The notes below the pieces were generated by a model that had not been told where the DNA came from, made no database searches, and worked only from the letters and a program-made list of their open reading frames with translations. This document shows, piece by piece, positions 53,100 to 62,397 of a DNA stretch of 64,000 nucleotides. The position numbers and the translations under genes were made by a program. Within the stretch, counting starts at the first letter, position 1. Each line of letters begins with the position of its first letter. The stretch comes from Methylomonas aurea (lineage in GTDB: Bacteria > Pseudomonadota > Gammaproteobacteria > Methylococcales > Methylomonadaceae): assembly GCF_024505045.1 (NCBI RefSeq), contig NZ_JANIBM010000003.1, positions 124,001 to 188,000 on the forward strand, in the 5' to 3' direction.

Positions 53100-53664
53100 C
53101 TCCCCGCTACTGGTCGCCGGCATCGACGAAGTAGGGCGTGGCTGTATCGTCGGCCCGGTCATCGCCGCGGCGGTCATTCTGGATCCGGACAAGCCGATTG
53201 CCGGATTGACCGACTCGAAAAAGCTCAGTGAGAAACGCCGTACCGTATTGGCCGAAGAGATCAAGGCCAAGGCTTTGGCCTGGGCGATCGGCCGGGCCGA
53301 AGCCAGCGAAATCGACGCCATCAATATCCTGCAAGCGACCTTTGTCGCGATGCGGCGTGCCTATGCCCAATTGCCGATCAAGCCCGATTACATCAAAGTC
53401 GACGGCAATCGCCTGCCCGGCATAACGTGTCCCGGCGAAGCCGTCGTCGGCGGCGACGCGCTGATCGCCGAAATCTCCGCTGCCTCGATTCTGGCCAAGG
53501 TCGCTCGCGACAGCGAAATGGCGCTACTGGATCGTCTATACCCGGGTTACCATTTTGCCGGCCACAAAGGTTATCCCACCCAAGCCCACTTGGCCGCATT
53601 GGCGCAACTGGGCGTCTCGCCGCAACACCGCCGCTCCTATGCTCCGGTGAAAAAATTTCTCTAA
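53074..53664 (+). CDS. rnhB: Ribonuclease HII
   Basis: The 196-residue protein has [16 protein letters not shown] near residue 13 with the first catalytic Asp-Glu, a second Asp in DGNRLPG near 110, and the C-terminal [10 protein letters not shown]. RNase HII removes ribonucleotides from RNA-DNA hybrids. The ATG at 53074 overlaps lpxA by 26 bases, so translation is coupled. dnaE follows after 4 bases, as in many gammaproteobacteria. Confidence 0.94.
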   Translation: MSRAASSASSPLLVAGIDEVGRGCIVGPVIAAAVILDPDKPIAGLTDSKKLSEKRRTVLAEEIKAKALAWAIGRAEASEIDAINILQATFVAMRRAYAQLPIKPDYIKVDGNRLPGITCPGEAVVGGDALIAEISAASILAKVARDSEMALLDRLYPGYHFAGHKGYPTQAHLAALAQLGVSPQHRRSYAPVKKFL

Positions 53665-53668
53665 GCCG

Positions 53669-56600
53669 ATGAATCCGAGCTTTGTCCATCTGCGTATCCA
53701 TACCGAGTTTTCGCTGGTCGACGGCATCGTCCGGATCAAGCCACTGGTGAAAAAGCTCGGCGAATTTCAAATGCCGGCTGCGGCAATCACCGAACAGTGC
53801 AATCTGTTCTCGCTGGTCAAATTCTACAAGGCCGCGCAAGGCGCCGGCATCAAACCGATAGCCGGAGCCGATGTCTGGATTTATAACCCCGAGGAACCGA
53901 CTGTACCGCATCGCTTGACCTTGCTGGCCCGCAATCAGCCGGGTTACGTGACGCTGACCGAGTTGGTTTCCCGCGGTTACCAGGAGGGCCAACACCAGGG
54001 CATTCCGATGCTGCAGAAAGATTGGATTGCCGAAAACCACGATGGCTTGATCGCGTTGTCCGGGGCGATGCAGGGCGATATCGGTGCCGCGCTGCTCGTG
54101 GAGAATCGCGCTCAGGCCCGCGCCTGCGCCGAGTTTTGGAGCGGTTTGTTCCCTGATTGTTTTTATCTGGAATTGCAACGCGTCGGCAAGCCGGACGAGG
54201 AACGCTATATCGGTCTGGCGGTGGAGTTGGCGGCCGAAATGGACTTGCCCGTCGTCGCCACCAACGATGTGCGTTTTTTGAACCCAAGCGACTTCGAAGC
54301 CCATGAAGTAAGGGTTTGCATTCACCAAGGCCGGGTGCTGGACGATAGCCGGCGGCCGAAAGACTATACCAATCAGCAGTATCTGCGTAGCGCCGAAGAA
54401 ATGGCCAAGCTGTTCGCCGATATTCCGGAAGCTTTGCAAAACAGCGTCGAAATCGCCAAACGTTGTACCGTCGAATTGCGTTTGGGCGAGAATTTTCTGC
54501 CGGATTTCGAGGTGCCGGAAGGCATGACGCTGGCCGACTATTTCAAGCAAGCCTCGCGCGAAGGTCTGGAAGAACGTCTGCAACAGCATGCTCCGGTCGG
54601 CAAGGGTACGTTCGAGGAAAACCGCAAGGTCTACGACGAACGTCTGGAAATCGAGCTGAACGTGATCGTGCAGATGGGTTTCCCCGGCTACTTTATGATC
54701 GTTGCCGACTTTATCCAGTGGGCCAAGAATAACGATATTCCGGTCGGGCCGGGTCGGGGTTCCGGCGCCGGCTCGTTGGTGGCGTACGCCTTGAAGATCA
54801 CCGACCTCGATCCGATCGAGTTCGATCTGCTGTTCGAACGCTTCCTGAATCCGGAACGGGTGTCGATGCCGGACTTCGATATCGACTTCTGCATGGAACG
54901 CCGCGATGAGGTAATCGATTACGTCGCCCGCCATTACGGTCGCGACCATGTCTCGCAGATCATCACCTACGGTTCGATGGCTGCCAAGGCCGTAATCCGC
55001 GACGTCGGCCGGGTGATGGGCCATGCCTACGGCTTTGTCGACCGACTGGCGAAATTAATACCGTTCGAAATCGGTATGACCTTGGACAAGGCTTTGCAGG
55101 AAAGCGCCGAGTTGAAGGATTTGTACGACAGCGAAGAGGAAGTCAAACAGCTGATCGACATGGCCCGCGCCCTGGAAGGGATTTCCCGCAACGCCGGCAA
55201 GCACGCCGGTGGCGTGGTGATCGCGCCGACCAAGCTCACCGACTTCTCGCCGCTGTATTGCGAGCAGGGCGGCGGCAACCTGGTGACCCAATTCGACAAG
55301 GACGACGTCGAGGCGGTGGGTTTGGTCAAGTTCGACTTCCTGGGCTTGCGGACGCTGACCATCATCGACTGGGCGCTACAGACCATCAATCGCCAGCGCG
55401 CCGAGAAAGGCGAGCCGCCGATCGACATTGCCCAGATTCCGCGCGACGATTTGGCCAGCTACGAATTGCTGAAGAACGCCCAGACCACGGCGGTGTTCCA
55501 GCTCGAATCCAGCGGCATGAAGGCATTGATTAAAAAACTGAAGCCGGATTGCTTCGACGACATCATCGCGCTGGTGGCGCTGTTCCGACCCGGCCCACTG
55601 GAGTCGGGCATGGTTGACGACTACATCAACGTCAAGCACGGCGCCAAGGCCGAGTATGCCCATCCGCTGCTGGAGCCCATTCTCAAGCCGACCAACGGCG
55701 TGATTTTGTACCAGGAGCAGGTGATGCAAATCGCCCGCGAAATGGCCAGCTATACCCTGGGTGGCGCCGACATGCTGCGCCGGGCGATGGGTAAGAAAAA
55801 GCCGGAAGAAATGGCCAAGGAACGCGCCAAATTCACCGAGGGCGCGATCAAGAACCAGATCGACGAGAGCATTGCGACCTACATCTTCGATTTGATGGAA
55901 AAGTTTGCCGGCTACGGTTTCAACAAGTCGCACTCGGCAGCTTACGCGCTGGTCGCCTACCAGACCGCCTGGCTGAAAGCGCATTACCCGGCCGCCTTCA
56001 TGGCAGCGGTGATGTCGTCGGACATGGACAACACCGATAAGGTCGTGGTGTTGATTGAAGAATGCCGGGAGATGAAACTGCAAATCTGTCCGCCCGATAT
56101 CAATTTGTCCGACTTCCGTTTTACGGTTAACGATAACGGTCAGATCGTCTATGGTATCGGCGCGATCAAGGGCGTCGGCGAAAACGCGATCGACGACTTG
56201 CTGAAGGAGCGCAAAGCTAACGGGCCGTATTCCGGCTTATACGACCTGTGCAAGCGGGTCGATCTGCGCAAGGTCAACCGTCGGGTTTTAGAGGCGTTGA
56301 TCAAGGCCGGCGCGTTGGATTCGATCGACCCTAACCGTGCCGCGCACATGGCCGAGTTGACTACCGCGCTACGCGTCGCCGAGCAGCATGGCAAGATGGC
56401 GCTGGCCGGGCAGAACGACTTGTTCGGGCTGGGCGTGGAAGTCGAGGAAAGCGACAACGAGGCCGATGCTTACGCCACAGTTGTCGAACCGTGGACCGAA
56501 AAGGAAAAGCTGGAAGCCGAGAAACAAACCCTGGGTTTGTTCTTGTCCGGCCATCCGATTGCCGAATACCTGCCGGAGCTGAAGCACATTACCCATGGCA

Positions 56601-57157
56601 CGCTGGGCAGTCTGGAAGTGGATGCCGGCCGCACTCGCGGCAAGATGGAGGCCCGCGTCGCCGGTTTGATCGTGGAAATGCGCACCCGCCAGACCAAGCA
56701 GGGCAAGATGATGGGCTTCGCTACGCTGGATGATCGTACCGGCCGGCTGGAAGTCGCGGCGTTCAGCGGCATTTTCGATAAATATCGGAATCTGTTGAGC
56801 AAGGATACGATTTTGATTGCGGAAGGCTCGCTGGCCATGGACGACTTTACCAACAGTCTACGCATGACCGCTGAGAAACTGTACGGCATGGAAGAGGCGC
56901 GCGAGATATTTGCCCGAAGCATAACGCTGCAAATCGATGTCGCGAACGCCGAATTGCCTGGCGACTGGCTGGCGCGTTTGCGCGACACGCTGTTGCCGTT
57001 CCGCGGCGGGCAATGCCCGGTCGAACTGGAATACCGTACTGCGGACGACAAGGCCGCGCTGAAATTAGGCGACGAATGGCGGGTGCGCCCGGCTGACGAA
57101 CTGTTGATTCGTCTGCGCCGACTGTTTAGTGCAGATCGGGTCTCGGTCCGCTATTGA
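53669..57157 (+). CDS. dnaE: DNA polymerase III alpha subunit
   Basis: The 1162-residue length matches DnaE of Escherichia coli (1160). The PHP domain starts with FVHLRIHTEFSLVDG. The polymerase palm has GPGRGSGAGSLVAYA near residue 362 and the catalytic PDFDIDFCMERR near 401, and the fingers contain SRNAGKHAGGVVI near 510. A C-terminal OB-type fold (ARVAGLIVEMRTRQTKQGK, core VAGLIVEMRTRQT) is near 995. It is the replicative polymerase. Confidence 0.96.
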   Translation: MNPSFVHLRIHTEFSLVDGIVRIKPLVKKLGEFQMPAAAITEQCNLFSLVKFYKAAQGAGIKPIAGADVWIYNPEEPTVPHRLTLLARNQPGYVTLTELVSRGYQEGQHQGIPMLQKDWIAENHDGLIALSGAMQGDIGAALLVENRAQARACAEFWSGLFPDCFYLELQRVGKPDEERYIGLAVELAAEMDLPVVATNDVRFLNPSDFEAHEVRVCIHQGRVLDDSRRPKDYTNQQYLRSAEEMAKLFADIPEALQNSVEIAKRCTVELRLGENFLPDFEVPEGMTLADYFKQASREGLEERLQQHAPVGKGTFEENRKVYDERLEIELNVIVQMGFPGYFMIVADFIQWAKNNDIPVGPGRGSGAGSLVAYALKITDLDPIEFDLLFERFLNPERVSMPDFDIDFCMERRDEVIDYVARHYGRDHVSQIITYGSMAAKAVIRDVGRVMGHAYGFVDRLAKLIPFEIGMTLDKALQESAELKDLYDSEEEVKQLIDMARALEGISRNAGKHAGGVVIAPTKLTDFSPLYCEQGGGNLVTQFDKDDVEAVGLVKFDFLGLRTLTIIDWALQTINRQRAEKGEPPIDIAQIPRDDLASYELLKNAQTTAVFQLESSGMKALIKKLKPDCFDDIIALVALFRPGPLESGMVDDYINVKHGAKAEYAHPLLEPILKPTNGVILYQEQVMQIAREMASYTLGGADMLRRAMGKKKPEEMAKERAKFTEGAIKNQIDESIATYIFDLMEKFAGYGFNKSHSAAYALVAYQTAWLKAHYPAAFMAAVMSSDMDNTDKVVVLIEECREMKLQICPPDINLSDFRFTVNDNGQIVYGIGAIKGVGENAIDDLLKERKANGPYSGLYDLCKRVDLRKVNRRVLEALIKAGALDSIDPNRAAHMAELTTALRVAEQHGKMALAGQNDLFGLGVEVEESDNEADAYATVVEPWTEKEKLEAEKQTLGLFLSGHPIAEYLPELKHITHGTLGSLEVDAGRTRGKMEARVAGLIVEMRTRQTKQGKMMGFATLDDRTGRLEVAAFSGIFDKYRNLLSKDTILIAEGSLAMDDFTNSLRMTAEKLYGMEEAREIFARSITLQIDVANAELPGDWLARLRDTLLPFRGGQCPVELEYRTADDKAALKLGDEWRVRPADELLIRLRRLFSADRVSVRY

Positions 57158-57208
57158 TCGGAGCGGTTCTGGCAACCGCCCTCTCAGGTAGCCGAAGCCA
57201 TCGAATAT

Positions 57209-57236
57209 TTGGAATTTGCCCGGATAGTGCTAGGCT
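57209..57236 (+). promoter_or_regulatory. Possible promoter after dnaE
   Basis: TTGGAA (57209-57214), a 16-base spacer and TGC-TAGGCT (57228-57236) make a weak sigma-70-like site with an extended -10. It lies in the 137-base gap before the protease gene. The -10 matches consensus poorly. Confidence 0.3.
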
Positions 57237-57294
57237 GCTCCAACCTGCCGGGCGGGGCAGCCAAACCCCCGGCCGAATTTTTGAGGGAGGGAAC

Positions 57295-57957
57295 ATGGCT
57301 GATTCGATGGGTTTTATCCGCGGTATAGCCGGTGCCGCTTACTTGATGCTGTTATTGTCTGTTTTCTCCGTCCGGGCCGACGACGCTGCAGCCGCAGAAA
57401 ATCGGCGGCCGGAAGCCGGCAAAGGCGATCTGCCAGGCGGTATTACTCTGCGCGCCGATGACAGCGGCCATTTTCGCGGAAAATTATCGATTAACGGTAC
57501 GGAGTTGCCGTTCCTGATCGACACCGGAGCGACCTTGACAGTGATACCGATGAAGTTCGCTTTACAGGCGCGCCTGCCGTTCGGCAGGCAAGTCGATACG
57601 GCCACGGCCGGCGGCAGAACCTTCGACAAACTGACGGCCATAGACAGCCTTAGAATCGGCAATGCCGAGCTGAGGAACATCGAAGCGGTTTTGAACCAAC
57701 ACCTGAGCGAAATATTGTTGGGGATGAATACGCTGCGATTCTTCAAAATGACCCAATCGGGCGATACGCTGACCTTGCATCTGAATCGGCAACTGATCAA
57801 ACAAAATCATTTGGAAGATCAGGTAGCGGTGCCGCCGGAACCGGGGGCGGATGCTAATAACAAACCGCAATCGATGGATTACGTGTCGCCGAATCCGATC
57901 ACCAAGTCCGTGGAATGCGACGCAAGCAACCATTGCGTGACCAGGTTCGGCAATTGA
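57295..57957 (+). CDS. Retropepsin-like aspartic protease (clan AA, TIGR02281-like)
   Basis: The ATG at 57295, after a strong GAGGGAGG ribosome site at 57284-57291, gives 220 residues. An N-terminal signal or anchor segment (AGAAYLMLLLSVFSVRA) is followed by LPFLIDTGATLTVIP near residue 80, the Asp-Thr-Gly active site of retroviral-type aspartic proteases, and ILLGMNTLRFFKM near 140. The protein should be periplasmic and would dimerise to form the active site. The substrate is unknown. An upstream in-frame start overlapping dnaE is unlikely. Confidence 0.78.
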   Translation: MADSMGFIRGIAGAAYLMLLLSVFSVRADDAAAAENRRPEAGKGDLPGGITLRADDSGHFRGKLSINGTELPFLIDTGATLTVIPMKFALQARLPFGRQVDTATAGGRTFDKLTAIDSLRIGNAELRNIEAVLNQHLSEILLGMNTLRFFKMTQSGDTLTLHLNRQLIKQNHLEDQVAVPPEPGADANNKPQSMDYVSPNPITKSVECDASNHCVTRFGN

Positions 57958-57998
57958 CCGTTTTCAGCCGGCGTCGACGGTTGCCCTGGCTAGTGCCT

Positions 57999-58529
57999 TT
58001 ATCTAAAGCGGCCTTTTAACATCAGGGTTTGCCAGAGGTGGCGGTCCTGGCGGCCGGGATCGGAATTGCCGGCGGTTTGGCGTTCCGCTGCGTCCTTGGC
58101 CTTCGCCTCCCGCAATACCTCGCGGTAAGAGCGGTTGACGCTTTTGGCGTAGGCGTCCTGTTGTTTGCCGATTTCTTCCGCAATGGTTTTGGGCGGCTCC
58201 GGATCGTAGCGTTCTGCCAGTTCGTCGGCTAGCGATTTCAGGTGTTGGCCAATGCTCAACAATAATTTGGAATTGTGGTACTTGTCGGTGTCCAGCTTGA
58301 AGGCCTTGAGCAACTCGTCGCGCAAATTAAAGCCGTACACCACCGGTTCGCCGTCTTTCTGCTGGAAATCGTAGGCAATGTAAAAATCGAGCGGGTCTTT
58401 GGCGTTTTTATCGAACACGAATTTCGCGCTTTCCATCGAATAGTTCAACGACCCGATAAATTGCCGGCGCGCGGCTTCCAGTTCATCGAAGATAAAGTCT
58501 TCGCCGATTTGCTTGATGATGTATTTCAT
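57999..58529 (-). CDS. Hypothetical protein, minus strand
   Basis: Reading leftward from the ATG at 58527-58529, preceded on the minus strand by AGGAGC, the product has 176 residues. It is soluble and helical, rich in charged residues toward the C-terminus (DAYAKSVNRSYREVLREAKA), without signal peptide or known domain. A frame extension to 58577 lacks a ribosome site. It is convergent with the protease gene and lies downstream of the VWA-OmpA gene, but a terminator separates the two. Function unknown. Confidence 0.65.
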   Translation of the reverse strand: MKYIIKQIGEDFIFDELEAARRQFIGSLNYSMESAKFVFDKNAKDPLDFYIAYDFQQKDGEPVVYGFNLRDELLKAFKLDTDKYHNSKLLLSIGQHLKSLADELAERYDPEPPKTIAEEIGKQQDAYAKSVNRSYREVLREAKAKDAAERQTAGNSDPGRQDRHLWQTLMLKGRFR

Positions 58530-58597
58530 ACTTTGCTCCTGGTTGGCTTCGCCCGTCTGCGTGAACTCGCCGGTCAAGTTGCGTCGCCGCTTGACAC

Positions 58598-58626
58598 AAA
58601 AAAGGGAGGCCTGAGCCTCCCTTCTT
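58598..58626 (-). terminator. Rho-independent terminator of the VWA-OmpA gene
   Basis: On the minus strand, GGGAGGC-TCAG-GCCTCCC (58604-58621) forms a perfect 7-base GC-rich stem with a 4-base loop followed by six T residues (58603-58598). It is 23 bases beyond the stop of the 58649-59833 gene. On the + strand the downstream TTCTT is weaker. Confidence 0.88.
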
Positions 58627-58648
58627 GGACTACACGCTAAGGCAGCAG

Positions 58649-59833
58649 TTAGCGGTCGGTGCGTTTGTACTCGACGCGGCGGTTGTAAGCGCGACCTTCG
58701 TCGGTATCGTTGCTTTCCACCGGTTTGGATTCGCCGAAGCCGACGGCAGTCAGGCGTTTGCCGTCAACGCCTTGTTTAATCAGCTCGTTTCTGACCGCAT
58801 CGGCACGGCGTTGCGACAGTTTTTCATTGTAGGCGTCGGTGCCGTAGCTGTCGGTGTGGCCTTGAATTTCGACGGTCAAACCGGGGTTCAATTTCATCAC
58901 TTCCACCGCATTTTGGATCAACGGGCTGTATTTGGATTTGATGTCGGCTTTGTCGAAATCGAACAGTAGGCCGCGGAATGCCCAGCAGCCGTTTTTATCG
59001 ACAATGGCTCCCTTCGGCGTATCGGCGCATTTGTCGGCGCAGTTGTTGACGCCGTCTTTGTCATCGTCCAGCTTAGAGCAATCGGCGACAGGCGTACCGG
59101 CTTTGAAGAAAACGTTTTTGACGAAGTCGCTCATGCCGCGCGGAGTGCTGATCGCGTCGGCGGTAGTCGAGAAACCGCAACCGGACGCATCGGCGATGCT
59201 TTGCAGTACGGCTTGGCCGGCGGCGTCTTGGTCATTGCCGACCCAAACCGTGTATATGCACAGCCGGTCGCCGTATTGGGCTTTCAGGGCTTCGGCGGTC
59301 GGAGCCGGAGAGCTTTCCTCGATGCCGTCGCTCAATACGATCATCGCGATATTGCCGGAGGCGTTAGCCAAATCGTGGCTGGATTCTTGCAGCGCATCGG
59401 CTAACGGCGTACCGCCGCTGGAGCATTGCAAAGAGGTGATTGCGCTGTCGAAGCCGGCTTGGGTGTAGTTTTGCACCGGCTGGTTTAGTTTGGTGGCGCT
59501 CCAGTTCAGGCAGGGGCCGTAACCGAAGCTGCGCAAGCCGGACATCAATGGAATCGACGGAATCGATTTGTTGAATTTGTTCAGCAGAGCTTTTTCGACA
59601 TCCAGCTTGGTGCCGCTGTAATCCTGGGAATTGAGGTAAATTCGGCTCATGGATGAGGAAGAGTCGTTCACCACCAGGAAACTGTTGGTTTTTTGTACCA
59701 GTCTGCCCGATTTGACCAACGCGTTCAGATCTTCGGCCTGGAACGGCGGGAAGTTATTGCTCGACTGGGTAGCGCAGCCTGATAATACCGCTCCGGCCAG
59801 AGCAGCGGCCGTAATCATTAGGTTTGTTTTCAT
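58649..59833 (-). CDS. Outer-membrane lipoprotein with VWA and OmpA domains
   Basis: The 394-residue product has a lipobox (AGAVLSG-Cys20) and a von Willebrand A domain with complete MIDAS residues: DSSSS near 58, the Thr of GGTPLADA near 140, and the Asp of VLSDGIEE near 170. A calcium-binding TSP3-like DDDKDGVNNCADKC segment lies near 257. The C-terminal OmpA domain has LLFDFDKADIKSKY near 290 and the peptidoglycan-binding HTDSYGTDAYNEKLSQRRA near 325. It likely anchors the outer membrane to peptidoglycan while displaying an adhesion-type domain. Confidence 0.88.
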   Translation of the reverse strand: MKTNLMITAAALAGAVLSGCATQSSNNFPPFQAEDLNALVKSGRLVQKTNSFLVVNDSSSSMSRIYLNSQDYSGTKLDVEKALLNKFNKSIPSIPLMSGLRSFGYGPCLNWSATKLNQPVQNYTQAGFDSAITSLQCSSGGTPLADALQESSHDLANASGNIAMIVLSDGIEESSPAPTAEALKAQYGDRLCIYTVWVGNDQDAAGQAVLQSIADASGCGFSTTADAISTPRGMSDFVKNVFFKAGTPVADCSKLDDDKDGVNNCADKCADTPKGAIVDKNGCWAFRGLLFDFDKADIKSKYSPLIQNAVEVMKLNPGLTVEIQGHTDSYGTDAYNEKLSQRRADAVRNELIKQGVDGKRLTAVGFGESKPVESNDTDEGRAYNRRVEYKRTDR

Positions 59834-60002
59834 ATCTTAGTTCTCCTGGTTGTTATTCTTGGGCGGCAAGGCTGGAGTGATTGCCTTGATGGGCAAAGTC
59901 TAACATCAATCCCTTATTTTCATATAGTTCATTCAAATGGGCCAAGCGCCGTGAAATAATAGCGGTTTGGCCGTGCCGTTGATTTTTTCCAGGGGGTATT
60001 CG
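59834..60002. other. Divergent intergenic region
   Basis: This 169-base region lies between two divergent genes and must hold promoters for both, but I cannot place clear hexamers. The minus-strand gene has CCAGGAG as ribosome site at 59842-59848. The + strand gene has AGGGGG at 59991-59996, 6 bases before its ATG. An AT-rich core runs from about 59900 to 59935. Confidence 0.5.
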
Positions 60003-60446
60003 ATGCGTAACTTGCTAGTGCTGTGTCTGCTATTGGTGCAGATCAATCCGGCCTTCGCCGACGACATAAGACAGGCGGCCGAACAAGGCAACGCTTTGGC
60101 TCAAGCCAAACTGGCATCGCGTTTGCTGCTGGGTCGGGACGGCGAGCTGAAGGACGAGCAACAAGCCGCGCATTGGATGGAAAAGGCAGCCAATCAAGGT
60201 TTGGTCGATGCTCAAGTCGCGCTTGCGGCGATGTACGATCGCGGTTTGGGCGTTACCAGCGACCGCGACAAAGCAACCCAATGGTACGAAAAGGCTGCGG
60301 CCCAGGGCCATGGCACTTCTTTGGCTATTTTGGGCAAAAACGATGCCGCCAAGGGCAGCGTGCAATTCAACTACCAGGCGATGCGGCTGAGCGCATCGCG
60401 CTCTATTCCCGGCGAGTACGCCAAGAAATTTTTAACTACCCGATAA
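60003..60446 (+). CDS. Periplasmic Sel1-repeat protein
   Basis: The ATG at 60003 gives 147 residues with a signal peptide ([18 protein letters not shown], cleavage before DDI). Two Sel1-like repeats follow, [20 protein letters not shown] (core [10 protein letters not shown]) and [14 protein letters not shown]. These alpha-helical repeats mediate protein contacts. A frame extension from 59967 lacks a ribosome site. The gene lies 7 bases before gltX and may share its transcript. Partner unknown. Confidence 0.78.
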   Translation: MRNLLVLCLLLVQINPAFADDIRQAAEQGNALAQAKLASRLLLGRDGELKDEQQAAHWMEKAANQGLVDAQVALAAMYDRGLGVTSDRDKATQWYEKAAAQGHGTSLAILGKNDAAKGSVQFNYQAMRLSASRSIPGEYAKKFLTTR

Positions 60447-60453
60447 TCCGATA

Positions 60454-61851
60454 ATGAGTATAAGAACCCGATTTGCTCCGAGTCCCACCGGCTACCTCCA
60501 TGTCGGTGGCGCCAGAACCGCATTGTTTTCATGGTTGTATGCCCGTAAGCACGGCGGTCGTTTTATTTTGCGGATTGAGGATACCGATCTGGAGCGCTCG
60601 AGCCAGGAATCGGTCAACGCGATTCTGGAGGGCATGACCTGGTTGGGTTTGGAGTACGACGAAGGCCCGTTTTACCAAACCCAGCGTTTCGACCGTTATA
60701 AAGCAGTGATTCAGCAACTGCTCGACCAAGGCGACGCCTACTATTGCTACTGCAGCCGTGAGGAACTCGATGCGTTACGCGAGCAGCAAATGGCCAACAA
60801 GGAAAAGCCGCGTTACAACGGTAAATGCCGCCATGGCGTGTCCGATCCGCGCGGGGAGCCGGTGGTGCGCTTCAAAAATCCGGAGAGCGGCGAGGTGGTC
60901 ATAAACGATCTGGTGAAAGGCCGTATCGTCGTCGCCAACAAAGAATTGGACGATTTGATCATCGCCCGTTCCGACGGCACGCCGACCTACAATTTGACCG
61001 TCGTGGTCGACGATATGGATATGGGCGTCACGCATGTCATCCGCGGCGACGACCATGTCAATAATACGCCGCGGCAGATCAATATCTTGCAAGCCCTCGG
61101 CGCGCAATTGCCGATTTATGCCCATGTACCGATGATTCTGGGGCCGGACGGTGCGCGTCTGTCCAAACGCCATGGCGCGGTCAGTGTCATGCAATACCGC
61201 AACGACGGTTATCTGCCGGAAGCCTTGTTGAATTATCTGGTCCGATTGGGCTGGTCGCACGGCGATCAGGAGTTGTTTTCGATCGACGAAATGATCGCCT
61301 TGTTCGAACTTGAGAAAGTCAATGTCTCGGCGTCCACCTTCAATACCGACAAACTGGTTTGGTTGAATCATCAATACATTATGAACTCCGACCCGGCGCA
61401 TGTGGCCCGGCATTTGGCCTGGCACATGGGCGAGCGCGGCATCGATCCGGCCTGCGGCCCGGCGCTGAGCGAGGTGGTGAAAGCCCAGCGCGAACGTTGC
61501 AAGACTTTGGTGGACATGGCCAACGACAGCGTCTATTTCTACCGTGAGTTTGACGAATACGACGACAAGGCCGTGAAGAAGAATTTCAAGGCTGGCGTCG
61601 ATGCCGTTTTGCAGCACTTGCGCGATCAATTCAGTGCGCTGGAAGGCTGGGAGACCGAAGCGCTGCATCAGGTTGTGCTAGATAGTGCAGAGCGGTTGCA
61701 ACTAAACCTGGGCAAAGTCGCGCAGCCGTTGCGGGTAGCGGTGTGCGGCGGCAGCGTGTCGCCGGCCATCGACGTGACCTTGAAGTTGCTCGGGCGCGAA
61801 AAAACCTTGAATCGGTTGGATCGGGCGATCGAGTTTATAAAAAAATTATAA
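60454..61851 (+). CDS. gltX: Glutamyl-tRNA synthetase
   Basis: The 465-residue class I synthetase has [19 protein letters not shown] near residue 5 with the HIGH-type motif (core GYLHVGGA), [17 protein letters not shown] near 95, and [10 protein letters not shown] near 237, the KMSKS equivalent. The C-terminal anticodon-binding domain is helical. It charges tRNA-Glu, and two tRNA-Glu(TTC) genes lie only 150-370 bases downstream. Length is typical for the bacterial enzyme. Confidence 0.96.
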   Translation: MSIRTRFAPSPTGYLHVGGARTALFSWLYARKHGGRFILRIEDTDLERSSQESVNAILEGMTWLGLEYDEGPFYQTQRFDRYKAVIQQLLDQGDAYYCYCSREELDALREQQMANKEKPRYNGKCRHGVSDPRGEPVVRFKNPESGEVVINDLVKGRIVVANKELDDLIIARSDGTPTYNLTVVVDDMDMGVTHVIRGDDHVNNTPRQINILQALGAQLPIYAHVPMILGPDGARLSKRHGAVSVMQYRNDGYLPEALLNYLVRLGWSHGDQELFSIDEMIALFELEKVNVSASTFNTDKLVWLNHQYIMNSDPAHVARHLAWHMGERGIDPACGPALSEVVKAQRERCKTLVDMANDSVYFYREFDEYDDKAVKKNFKAGVDAVLQHLRDQFSALEGWETEALHQVVLDSAERLQLNLGKVAQPLRVAVCGGSVSPAIDVTLKLLGREKTLNRLDRAIEFIKKL

Positions 61852-61857
61852 ATTTTC

Positions 61858-61885
61858 TGGACAAGGCCCTAAATATCCGTATAAT
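61858..61885 (+). promoter_or_regulatory. tRNA operon promoter
   Basis: TGGACA (61858-61863), a 16-base spacer and a perfect TATAAT (61880-61885) lie just after gltX and 17 bases before the mature 5' end of tRNA-Ala. Spacing and quality are typical of a stable-RNA promoter. Confidence 0.75.
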
Positions 61886-61901
61886 ACGAGGACTCAACTA
61901 C

Positions 61902-61977
<76 letters not shown>

Positions 61978-61997
61978 AATAGTTGATTTAGTCCTAA

Positions 61998-62073
61998 GTC
62001 CCCATCGTCTAGCGGCCTAGGACACCGCCCTTTCACGGCGGTAACCGGGGTTCGAACCCCCGTGGGGACGCCA
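61998..62073 (+). tRNA. tRNA-Glu (anticodon TTC), copy 1
   Basis: The 76-base gene starts GTCCCCATCGTCTAG and ends with encoded CCA. The anticodon arm CCGCC-CTTTCAC-GGCGG gives anticodon TTC. It differs from copy 2 by one base in the D loop (C at 62013). Confidence 0.97.
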
Positions 62074-62143
62074 ATCTGGCTAAAGCCAGTAGCTATCGAC
62101 AGCTGCAAATCAAAATAGGCAGAATTTCTGCAAAAAGTCCTGT
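62074..62143 (+). other. Processing spacer between the two tRNA-Glu genes
   Basis: The 70-base spacer holds a CTGGC-TAAA-GCCAG hairpin (62076-62089) and a GCAGAAT-TTCTGC near-palindrome around 62120-62132. These are probably part of the tRNA precursor and may guide RNase processing. Confidence 0.45.
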
Positions 62144-62219
62144 GTCCCCATCGTCTAGTGGCCTAGGACACCGCCCTTTCACGGCGGTAACCGGGGTTCG
62201 AACCCCCGTGGGGACGCCA
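62144..62219 (+). tRNA. tRNA-Glu (anticodon TTC), copy 2
   Basis: This copy is identical to copy 1 except for T at 62159. All stems pair, CCA is encoded and the anticodon is TTC. Confidence 0.97.
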
Positions 62220-62239
62220 ATCACTCTTGTTTTTCCGGC

Positions 62240-62263
62240 AGCAACGTTTGCTTTCTTCTTGTT
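62240..62263 (+). terminator. Possible terminator of the tRNA cluster
   Basis: AGCAA-CGT-TTGCT (62240-62252) is a short hairpin followed by a pyrimidine-rich TTCTTCTTGTT. The stem is only 5 bases, so the call is weak. The rest of the gap to 62397 shows nothing I can name. Confidence 0.3.
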
Positions 62264-62397
62264 CGGTGCGCTACTCGGTAGTATAGCTGGGCCAAAGTTG
62301 TTGCATTCGCGGCTATTTGATGCGTTAGAGCAACGGTCCTGAGATTATCGTGTTTGCGTATTCCGATGGTTGCTCCTGTCGACGGCTCTATAACGCC

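Noticed and set aside
53393-55024. 543-residue open frame on the minus strand opposite dnaE
   Set aside because: It lies entirely antisense to rnhB/dnaE, lacks any recognisable domain, and is explained by the codon bias of the GC-rich sense strand.
62142-62342. 66-residue frame over tRNA-Glu copy 2
   Set aside because: It translates the tRNA gene itself and has no coding features.
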